A stretch of DNA of 24,529 nucleotides, from assembly GCF_000485595.1 (NCBI RefSeq), contig NW_014578366.1, positions 57,713-82,241 on the forward strand. Reading direction: 5' to 3'. Below the pieces are notes generated by a model. It made no database searches and was not told the DNA's origin. It worked only from the letters and a program-made list of their open reading frames with translations. Source of the DNA: Priapulus caudatus. Its lineage: Eukaryota > Priapulida > Priapulimorpha > Priapulimorphida > Priapulidae. Shown here piece by piece: positions 9,401-16,059 of this stretch. Position 1 is the first letter of the stretch, and the number at the start of each line of letters is the position of its first letter. The translations under genes were made by a program, and so were the position numbers.

Positions 9401-12400
9401 CAGAATAGCTTAGAATGCACCAAATTGCACCATTTTTTCAAAAGATTTTCCAAGGGGGCATGCCCCGGATGCCCCTAGCCGGGCGAGCACCTGTGGTGCT
9501 CACTTTGCTAGGACCTCGAAACACGCATACATACTAAAAAACATTTGCCGCCTCACAGACCTTTTTGGCCAGGGGAAACACTGCACTCACATATCTCATT
9601 ATGAGGGATGTTAAATTTAACATGTGGAAATATAACCTTAATGCACGAGAACAAGTATATACTCTCAAAAGCAAATATATTATAGTTTATGACATAGTAC
9701 ATAAAATAGTATCATATAGTAACATGTGATAATGTAGTTAATGACATAGTTGAAGGGATCATTATAGTACGCCCCTGTCATCCTTATAATATTTCTATCC
9801 TATGATAGATTCTACATCAGGTATGGTCAATGCATGGGGTGGTCGAGTATACACTAAACCTGTATTTAATGGTCACCCAATATATATTCCAAGGGTATCC
9901 TTTATAGACAGGTGTCTTCAGTAGAGAGGTTTCCTTTATAGAACAGTGTCCTCAGTAGACAGGTTTCCTTTATAGACAGGTGTACTCAGTTTAGACAGTT
10001 TGCCTTTATAGACATGTGTCCTCAGTGACAGGTTCGAGAGTTCTTTTATAGGACAGGTGTCCTCAGTAGACAGGTTTCCTTTATTAAGACAGGTGTTCCT
10101 CAGTAGACATGGTTTCCTTTATAGGACAGGTGTCTTATAGATTGGTGTTGGTTATAGATAGGTGTGCTCATTTGGCAAGTTTCCTTTAAACACAAGTGTC
10201 TTTATAGATTGCTGTTGGTTATAGACAGGTGTCCTCATTTGCAGTGTTGTCCTGGTCCGTTTTCCATGGTTTTGGTCTCGGTCTTGGCCTCGGAGTGCAA
10301 TGACTCGGACTCGGACTCGGACTCGAGGACTCGGGTCGAGGCCACTACATGCATAGTACACAACTGTACATATTGCAACACGCAGTTTACAAGAATTTAA
10401 AACTAAAACTCCTAGGTTTTCTAGATACACGGCCTAATATTGTAACGTTTTCAATGGTTAGATTAAGATTCTTGTCCCTTTGGTTTGAATCTGCTGTCAC
10501 TTCGTCCCTTTGTGTTTTTTCTACCACTTCTTTCTCTTCTTCTACCACTTCGAAGGTACTAGCACTCTCTTATTTGGTTCAACAAGCCGTGTCGTTCTCG
10601 TAAAACACAAATGGATCCGTTACTTTGACACGTTTCGTATGACTCGTGTCTCTGTGTTTTCGGCTGACTATACACTTTCGAATGTCTACGATGCACTGTT
10701 GCGATTTTTTCCCAGATCAATCTCATAAGCCAAGTCGGATGATTGCCACTAATCTACATACAATAGCAGTCTCGACTTATGCAAGTTTTACTGTACTTTC
10801 TATTTCATGCAAACAAGTGACAGATCCAGGGGGCAGGAGACACCCTCCCCCCATTTTTGAACAAACACATACATAGAAGTGAGTGGCCTTGTCGGTCTGT
10901 GCCCCCCTTTTTTTATCAAAACTGAACTCGGACTCGGACTCGGACTTGTGTGGTGTGGACTCGGACTCGGACTCGGACTCGGACTCGGACTCGGACTCGG
11001 GTGGCGCGGACTCGGACTCGGACTCGGACTCGGACTCGGACTCGGACTCGGGGGGTGCAGACTCGGACTCGGACTCGGACTCGGACTCGGACTCGGACTC
11101 GGGTGGCGCGGACTCGGACTCGACTACAACACTGCAGTCATTTGGCAGGTGTTCTTTATAGAAAGCTGACTGTACGTTGTTTGTGTGCTGTAGGGTCAGG
11201 AGCTGGCGTGGAGCCTGGCTGATGCACAGATTGATACCACAGTGATCACGGACTCCGCCGTTTTTGCAATCATGTCACGGGTGAACAAGGTGATCATCGG
11301 AACTCACTCAGTGATGGCAAACGGCGGGTAAGTGTCCTGGCTTTGCACGTGTCCCGGTTTCCCTGGGGCCAAGTCCTGGAATTTGAAAATGGCCATTTTC
11401 CAGGGTTAGAACATCCTGGAAAATAGGCCATGGTCTTGGAAAGTCCTGGACAATTGGGTAAATAAAAAAAATTAAACAGAGACAGTGTTCGTGCTTCACT
11501 TTGATTAAAACTGTGATTGATATGAACGTAGTTATGGAGATTAGTTTCATTCTGATAGAGCAGGTGCATGGCAATACTTCGCTCTACTGCTAGAATGTGC
11601 AAGTAATGAAATAGCTTTTTCTTATCATATTATTAATATTATGCTTACATAATATGATAGTTCTAAAAGCACTGATACTCGTGTCAATTTCGAAGTGGTG
11701 TTGCACACAGGTGACACCAGTTGTTGTTTTTTACATTGTAATAGGAATAGAAACGTTTCGCTCTGTCGATTTCCAGGCTTGTATAATTTCGTGTATGCCG
11801 TTGAACGAACGCATGCAGCAGTAATTTCATAACTCTTACATTTATTACTCCTTTGTTGGTAGATTGAAGAGCATAAACGGAAGTCACACCATCGCATTGG
11901 CTGCGAAGTATCACTCGGTCCCTGTAAGTGGTCCCCGTTTATGCCTTTTTCTGAGAGCGTCAATGCAGCGCTTCTACAATTGACTCAGTCCTACTTCAAC
12001 TGCAATTTTAGATGGCGTGAGTTCATGTTAGGCCATGAAATCGACCTAACCTAACTATATCGTAGACCTATCAAACTCTCCTAGAGTGATTGACAGACAC
12101 CTTTAGCTAATTAGCATCGCGATAAGGGAATTCTAAATACGCTGCTAAGTAACGAAGTACTGCAAAATTAACAATTTTGCATACATGCTCGAAAGGCATG
12201 TACAAATCTCTCTAGCTTGACCCGATCGAGCAAACAATATTCGAGGTGGTGTCATTACCTTGCCCAAACGGATAGGTCACCTGAACTCTGTTTGATTGGC
12301 TGCGATTGTTCTGTTCGCAGATGATAGTGTGTGCGTCGATGTTCAAGCTGTCACCGGTTTACCTCTGCTCCAGCGACCAGGCCGCCTTCAACAAGTTTGT

Positions 12401-14634
12401 ATCTCCGCACAGCGTACTAGACTTTGCTGACGGTCAGTGCTAATGGCATGAACTCGCTAACAAATTATACTGTACAGTAAGATGTCACGTTCATACAACG
12501 AAAATATTAGCAACGAAATTTTGGGACCAATTGTTTTAACTCGAGGCGTCTGTGCATTGGTGATAACATGAAGCATAATTACTGTAATTTAAATTGACTA
12601 CGTCACGAATTTTCTATGGTAAAATTTGTAAAAAAATTTGTTGCCATTTTTTTACATTAAAAGTAAGAACTAAACGTATCGTCAAATTCTTACCTGATAA
12701 GATTGTTTCTCAACTAGTTAAAAATCCAAAAAACCTGGACGATTTGATATTAGTGTTCCTGACATTAATTGCTTGCTATGGGCTATATAAGATATATATA
12801 TATATATATCGAACAATATAGTAAAATAAGAAGTATAATGCAGTAGGGCTGTCATTGGTATCAAATTATTTCGATTCGATTATTGATTTTTTTCTTTTCG
12901 ATATTTCGATCTGATTCGATCCGATTTAATATGTAATAAAACATGAGTCGTGAAAGTACAGTAAACTCATACATAACTTATTTGAGAATACATGTATTGT
13001 ATTCTACTTATAATAACTATGCATTTTATACATCGCTGTGCTTAAATGCAACATGGGTGAAGTATATTTACTTGAATTCAATCAGATTGACCAGGCGTCG
13101 TGGCGATGGCGAAGCAGCAGACATGCTTTTACGGTAGACAGATTTTATTATAGAGATCAGTGAGACAGGATACGCACCAGAGACAATGGAACACCACAGT
13201 TATTGATTGTCTCTGTATGCATGCGCCCTGCACTACTTCCGATAATGGCGGCGCTCGGTCAAAAATGCTACCGATGCTTCGCTGGCTACATTTTAGCCAC
13301 AAAAAGTAATAAACAACACTTTTTTACCAGAAAAAGGATGTACCAACGCTTTATTGTGATATACTGTATCGGATCGCTATTTTTCGATTTATTTCGATAT
13401 TGATATCGGACGCAAATCCATCGCGATTTATCGATGAGGTGGGCATCGATGACAGTCCTATAATGCAGCAATTTAACCATAAAAAGTGAACAGAATTACT
13501 TTTATTTTGTGAAAAAATGGAAATATTTATTTTTTATTTTTTACTATTTACGGTGACGTAATCACTTTAAGTAAGAAGCCAGTGATATCCTTGAATATGT
13601 GAAGTCCTTGAATTGGCATATGAGTATGCTAATATTATATAGGTTGAACATATTTAAAATGTAAATTATATATTAAATACCCTTCTCGTATCTCTGTGTC
13701 CACTGCAGGCAAGTTGATGAGTAAGGTTCATGTGACGTGTCCGGTGTTTGATTACGTCCCGCCAGAATTAGTCACACTCTACATCTCCAACATGTAAGTC
13801 ATACGAGAACTAGATTAAAATTACAAATTAAAATACTTTCGTTGTGGTATAACTGCATTTTTACCAACAGATGGCAGCAGCATGCAGCTACTTATACATG
13901 GAACAGGTTGAATTTTTCCATAACGTTATCATTTGTGACCCGCTCCCGCAAAACCAGGATTAAGTAGGAAATTCTACAAATTGAGTTATGTGCATATCTG
14001 AAAAGATAATTTAATTACCTTTAAAATGATATATAATATTTGGCTATATCTAAAGAATTGACCGATCTACAGCAATTTGAAGATCGGAAACCGACATATT
14101 CCTTTATGTGCATATCTGAATAGATAATTTAATTACCTTTAAAATGATATATAATATTTGGCTATATCTAAAGAATTGACCGATCTACAGCAATTTGAAG
14201 ATCGGAAACCGACTTATTCCAGAATATGCAGCTTTTGAGATAAAGCGTTCCGGGTAAGGGGCCCAGTCGGGGATGAGCGGTGAAAGGCTCGTCAAACATT
14301 TTTTTTTTTTTTAATTTAAAATGACCATAATAATCTAGAGATATCTAAACCTATATATCCGGATTAAATATGCACTTAGGAACTTATTTTTGTAAAAATC
14401 TCATTTTTGTCCAGGTAGGCCATTTTCAGCATTGACAGTGTTCGTGCTCATTACTCAAAACAATGACTTGCGACTTAGTCCGTATTATGCTGGAGCGGGT
14501 CACATTTTTGCCATGTCAGTGTGTAGTTGGTAATGCTTGTCTGCCGTGTTCGTTGTTACAGAGGAGGGAATGCCCCATCTTACGTCTACAGACTGCTGAG
14601 TGAACTCTATCACCCGGATGACCAGGATTTGTAG
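3331..14634 (+). CDS. EIF2B2: eIF2B subunit beta, complete 14-exon gene
   Basis: This encodes the beta subunit of eIF2B, the cytosolic decameric exchange factor that reloads eIF2 with GTP and is the target of the integrated stress response. Coding exons: 3331-3404, 6104-6190, 6435-6523, 6747-6777, 7172-7220, 7531-7596, 7866-7915, 8375-8471, 9137-9196, 11194-11327, 11863-11923, 12321-12432, 13709-13793, 14562-14634. They sum to 1068 nt (355 aa plus TAG); human eIF2B-beta is 351 aa. All introns are GT-AG and every phase closes. Diagnostic motifs are [17 protein letters not shown] (about 77-93), [46 protein letters not shown] and the C-terminal [18 protein letters not shown], all from the eIF2B alpha/beta/delta Rossmann-like family. 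The start has A at -3 and an in-frame TAG at 3301. Family membership is seen directly; the function follows from the family. Confidence 0.97.
3676..4294. mobile_element. TIR element nested in the foldback, 9-bp target duplication
   Basis: Ends TAGCTCTAGTA and TACTAGAGCTA are exact inverted repeats, and the arms (3677-3762 and about 4210-4294) continue inward through CTTACATTAACTGCCGCTGG. The element is bracketed by a perfect 9-bp direct repeat, TTCAAAAGG, at 3667-3675 and 4295-4303. Long TIRs with a 9-bp TSD fit Mutator-like or foldback elements; the superfamily is inferred. Confidence 0.85.
3764..4017. repeat. Innermost palindrome of about 254 bp
   Basis: 3764-3860 is almost the exact reverse complement of 3920-4017, for example CTTGACAACAACAATG against CATTGTTGTTGTCAAG. 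The loop is about 60 bp. It is either a third nested insertion or the inner arm of the surrounding element; no clear target duplication was found. Confidence 0.85.
5437..5790. mobile_element. Possible pogo/Tigger-like MITE remnant
   Basis: GTACTACAGTACACAATC..ATTATCTGAAA on the left is roughly inverted at 5700-5770, where the minus strand reads TTATCCGAAATTCTGAAAA. TTATCCGAAA-type ends are common in pogo/Tigger-derived MITEs. The match is partial. Confidence 0.4.
5800..5822. repeat. Perfect 10-bp-stem hairpin
   Basis: AGTCTGGTCT and AGACCAGACT are separated by 3 bases in EIF2B2 intron 1. It may be a transposon end or an isolated palindrome. Confidence 0.7.
6104..6190 (+). CDS. EIF2B2: EIF2B2 coding exon 2
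   Basis: Residues 25-53. The acceptor is CTATTAG and the donor [25 protein letters not shown] corresponds to the conserved LLRQII...WSNA segment of the family. Confidence 0.93.
6435..6523 (+). CDS. EIF2B2: EIF2B2 coding exon 3
   Basis: Residues 54-83. The acceptor is TTTCAG and the donor GAG|GTGTGT. It contains [17 protein letters not shown] followed by [11 protein letters not shown], which closely matches animal eIF2B-beta. Confidence 0.95.
6747..6777 (+). CDS. EIF2B2: EIF2B2 coding exon 4 (31-nt microexon)
   Basis: A 31-nt exon encoding [10 protein letters not shown] plus two bases of the next Arg codon. It is required to keep the frame between exons 3 and 5 and carries the conserved LKIIREEY motif of the family. 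The acceptor is TTTCAG and the donor AAG|GTGTGT. Confidence 0.93.
7172..7220 (+). CDS. EIF2B2: EIF2B2 coding exon 5
   Basis: Residues 94-110, ending QSESLH at phase 0. This is the variable linker before the conserved ESLH motif. The acceptor is TTTGCAG and the donor CAT|GTAAGT. Confidence 0.93.
7531..7596 (+). CDS. EIF2B2: EIF2B2 coding exon 6
   Basis: Exactly 22 codons (residues 111-132), phase 0 on both sides. It covers the poorly conserved stretch that joins the N-terminal helices to the Rossmann-like part. The acceptor is CTTTCTTTAG and the donor AAG|GTGAGT. Confidence 0.92.
7866..7915 (+). CDS. EIF2B2: EIF2B2 coding exon 7
   Basis: Residues 133-148, [15 protein letters not shown], matching the human IIEAINELLVELE segment. 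The acceptor is TTACAG and the donor CAG|GTATTG. Confidence 0.95.
7916..8000. repeat. (CA)n/(GCAC)n microsatellite in EIF2B2 intron 7
   Basis: ACAC/GCAC repeats begin a few bases inside the donor of exon 7. Confidence 0.95.
8035..8192. mobile_element. 158-bp MITE with perfect 13-bp TIRs
   Basis: CAGTCAAACCTGT at 8035-8047 and its exact reverse complement at 8180-8192 bound a short AT-rich element in intron 7. The ends resemble Tc1/mariner-type MITEs. The interior carries GGACACCTGTCTATAAAGGA, shared with the tandem array of intron 9. Confidence 0.8.
8375..8471 (+). CDS. EIF2B2: EIF2B2 coding exon 8
   Basis: Residues 149-181, containing [20 protein letters not shown] then EKFLK. It starts the Rossmann-like domain. 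The acceptor is CGCACAG and the donor AAG|GTATAC. A GA-rich microsatellite follows almost directly after the donor. Confidence 0.96.
8480..8605. repeat. GA-rich then (AT)n microsatellite in intron 8
   Basis: Starts within 10 bases of the exon 8 donor. It is an imperfect GAGA tract ending in ATATAT. Confidence 0.95.
8957..9028. repeat. GA-rich simple repeat in intron 8
   Basis: GAGAGA/GGAGAG tract with a GGGGGGG run. It ends about 110 bp before the exon 9 acceptor. Confidence 0.9.
9137..9196 (+). CDS. EIF2B2: EIF2B2 coding exon 9
   Basis: Exactly 20 codons (residues 182-201), [19 protein letters not shown]. It covers a conserved beta strand and the ECAPF loop. Phase 0 on both sides; the donor is CAC|GTAAGT. 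Confidence 0.96.
9286..9583. mobile_element. hAT-like MITE in intron 9
   Basis: The left end CAGTGTTCGCCCTG and right end reverse complement CAGTGTTTCCCCTGG match the CAGTGTTTCCC style of many hAT ends. The interior has GGGGGCATGCCCC and a GC-rich hairpin. The 8-bp target duplication is unclear (ACTCA is shared on both sides). Confidence 0.65.
9897..10245. repeat. 34-36-bp minisatellite in intron 9
   Basis: Units of the form CCTTTATAGACAGGTGTCCT-CAGTAGACAGGTTT start at 9899, 9933, 9967 and 10003 and continue, degenerating, to about 10240. About 8-10 units. Its core matches the interior of the MITE at 8035-8192. Confidence 0.85.
10299..10332. repeat. Short (GACTCG)n block
   Basis: Four to five GACTCG hexamers, the same unit as the larger array at 10924. 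Confidence 0.9.
10924..11133. repeat. (GACTCG)n array with 51-bp higher-order period
   Basis: Runs of about seven GACTCG hexamers are broken by GTGGCGCGGA-type spacers at 10950, 11001, 11052 and 11103, exactly 51 bp apart. Open frames across it (Ser-Asp, Leu-Gly, Arg-Thr repeats) are artefacts of a stop-free hexamer inside intron 9. Confidence 0.95.
11194..11327 (+). CDS. EIF2B2: EIF2B2 coding exon 10
   Basis: The longest coding exon (134 nt, residues 202-245). It includes [20 protein letters not shown] and [10 protein letters not shown], the most conserved core of the family. The acceptor is GCTGTAG and the donor GG|GTAAGT. Confidence 0.97.
11340..11460. repeat. GTCCTGGAAA-rich repeat fragment in intron 10
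   Basis: Repeated (A)GTCCTGGAA, GGCCATTTTCCAGG and its inverse CCTGGAAAATAGGCC form a small imperfect palindrome. It looks like a remnant of an interspersed repeat. Confidence 0.5.
11863..11923 (+). CDS. EIF2B2: EIF2B2 coding exon 11
   Basis: Residues 246-266, [20 protein letters not shown], matching human [20 protein letters not shown]. The acceptor is TTGGTAG and the donor CCT|GTAAGT. Confidence 0.96.
12321..12432 (+). CDS. EIF2B2: EIF2B2 coding exon 12
   Basis: Residues 267-303, [12 protein letters not shown] followed by a more variable loop and [16 protein letters not shown]. The human counterpart is LIVCAPMFKLSP. The acceptor is TTCGCAG and the donor ACG|GTCAGT. Confidence 0.96.
12844..13460. 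mobile_element. Non-autonomous hAT element with perfect 8-bp TSD, intron 12
   Basis: Ends TAGGGCTGTCAT and ATGACAGTCCTA are inverted with one mismatch, and TAATGCAG flanks both sides exactly (12836-12843 and 13461-13468). An 8-bp TSD with a TAGNG terminus is diagnostic of hAT. At 617 bp with no transposase it is non-autonomous. Confidence 0.9.
13709..13793 (+). CDS. EIF2B2: EIF2B2 coding exon 13
   Basis: Residues 304-331, containing [20 protein letters not shown]. The acceptor is CACTGCAG and the donor CAT|GTAAGT. Confidence 0.97.
13934..14504. mobile_element. TIR element TGTGACCCGCTCC, intron 13
   Basis: TGTGACCCGCTCC at 13934 is mirrored by GGAGCGGGTCACA ending at 14504. It is 571 bp long, AT-rich inside, and without an ORF. 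The target duplication is unresolved. Confidence 0.7.
13987..14222. repeat. 118-bp tandem duplication
   Basis: 13987-14104 and 14105-14222 differ at only a few bases (for example GAAAAG/GAATAG, GACATATT/GACTTATT), so the duplication is recent. It lies inside the TIR element of intron 13. Confidence 0.97.
14562..14634 (+). CDS. EIF2B2: EIF2B2 terminal coding exon 14
   Basis: Residues 332-355 and the TAG stop at 14632-14634. It holds [20 protein letters not shown], nearly identical to the animal eIF2B-beta C-terminus. No canonical AATAAA is obvious just downstream; an AATATA-like variant lies near 14680. Confidence 0.97.
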
Positions 14635-15184
14635 CGGAGAAGAGATTTACATGTAGATATAAGTCAATTATCGAAGATATGAATATAATATCAAGAGATC
14701 TGTTGAAACACAAGTTACCTGTGTGTATTGTTTGTTTTATCGTTATTTAATATTACAAGCATTATGTACGCCATTCACATTGCATCAATGTCTATATATC
14801 CAAACACTAGTCAACACTAGATGACGTTCACGTAGGATTTCTTACAAAAAAAATATCCATAACAACAGAACTAGTCTGAAAATGAATGCAAAAATTGCAA
14901 ACCAACACACACGCGTACATGAAACTGCAAATAATTCTAACGAAATGCCATTGATAGAAACGTTCAACCATTTTTCTATACAATCGACACGTTCCTTTTT
15001 CTCAACTCTAGTCATTATGGCTGATGTTCACCATGCAGGCAACACGTTTAAAACGGGTCTCGAACAAGTTTAAATGGTGAGGACCTTTGCTACTTTTATA
15101 ATTAAATGCTGAATCCTTCATTTCTCTCTGAATGACCGACCGCTCCGTCATGCACTGTAGGCTTGCTGTTTTTCACAACATGAT
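14635..15184. other. EIF2B2 3' flank, nothing else recognised
   Basis: AT-rich convergent interval between EIF2B2 and SDAD1. It presumably holds the EIF2B2 3' UTR. No further gene, RNA or clear repeat was seen. Confidence 0.6.
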
Positions 15185-15620
15185 TCATTTCAACTACAGC
15201 AGTTAACCTCTCAACAACTTCTCCTTCATCGATGACATCACGCTCGGTCACTTAATTCATTTCCTCTGCAGCAACGAACGATGCAGTGGCACTGCTTCCC
15301 CTTTGCTGTCTCTTCTTCCTCTGTGGAGGAGGCTAAATTGAAATATCCTCTCATCAAATGGTTGGTTTCCTCCTCTGTAGAAAGTCCCTCAACAACACCT
15401 TCTTGTTGTGGAATGAGCACCACCCCTCCCCTTTGATCATCTCTCTCGTGTTTCCTCATCAGCAGAGAATCTCTCAGCATTTCCCCTTTCTCTAGACCTT
15501 TTCTCTCATCACCCGAGTGATTTCCTCTTCAGCATTGAGTCCCTCAGCCACTTCCCTTCACTACACTTCTCTCTCATCACTTGATTCGTTTTCTCTTCAG
15601 CAGTGAGTCTCTAAGTGACG
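15185..15620 (-). repeat. Degenerate about 70-bp tandem repeats spanning SDAD1 stop and 3' flank
   Basis: Copies of the motif read on + as TTTCCTCTTCAGCA..GAGTCTCT begin near 15191, 15264, 15319, 15373, 15457, 15527 and 15595, at spacings of 54-84 bp. The copy at 15595 lies in the SDAD1 coding end (LRDSLLKRK). The next copies downstream still translate as LRDSMLKRK, LRDSLLMRK and LRDFLQRRK, so the array seems to derive from the coding tail and now forms the probable 3' UTR. Confidence 0.8.
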
Positions 15621-16059
15621 TCTGCTTGTCGCGGAACGACCGCTTGCCCTTGCCTCGCATCTTCTGCTTGATCATCATGAATGGCTTCGTTTTCCTCTTC
15701 TGTGCGTTCGTCGTGCTCGCGTGTGCGTTCATCTTCTGCGGACGCGCGATGCGGCCGGGCGTCTCGCGATCCGCGCGCCCGGCGAGCACCGTCGCAAGAC
15801 GCGAGTCTTTGTCGTGGCGCCGCCGCTTGTGCACGCGCTCGATGTCGCCGAGCCCGGCCATCTCCCCACGCTCCCGCGTCACCGTCGCCGGCTGCGCGTG
15901 CTTACGATTCTTCACGAGCGGTTCGAGGCGCTTGCTAAGCTGCTGCCGCCGGATCTTCTCAAAGTCGTCCTGCGTGAGGATGCAGTCGCGCGAGACGGCG
16001 GCGGCGCGGCGCCTCCGCTCGTCCGCGCTCATGCCACGTAGCTCCTCGCTCTCCTCCTC
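15577..16059 (-). CDS. SDAD1: SDAD1 terminal exon with stop
   Basis: 161 codons including TGA at 15577-15579. The acceptor is CCCATAG directly before GAGGAGGAG. It begins [20 protein letters not shown], matching the human KLNSMPMEERKAKAAA region, and ends in the very basic family C-terminus [12 protein letters not shown]. The ATG at 16032 (MSADERRR) is internal, not the gene start. Confidence 0.94.
   Translation of the reverse strand, partial: EEESEELRGMSADERRRRAAAVSRDCILTQDDFEKIRRQQLSKRLEPLVKNRKHAQPATVTRERGEMAGLGDIERVHKRRRHDKDSRLATVLAGRADRETPGRIARPQKMNAHASTTNAQKRKTKPFMMIKQKMRGKGKRSFRDKQTSLRDSLLKRKRIK

Noticed and set aside
10879-11222. Open frames with long Ser-Asp, Leu-Gly or Arg-Thr repeats, like SR/SD-rich proteins
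   Set aside because: They are translations of (GACTCG)n inside EIF2B2 intron 9, open in three frames at once.
15238-15480. 80-aa minus-strand ORF starting LRDSLLMRK, looking like a second small gene
   Set aside because: It is a degenerate tandem copy of the SDAD1 C-terminal codons lying downstream of the SDAD1 stop, better explained as 3' flank repeat.
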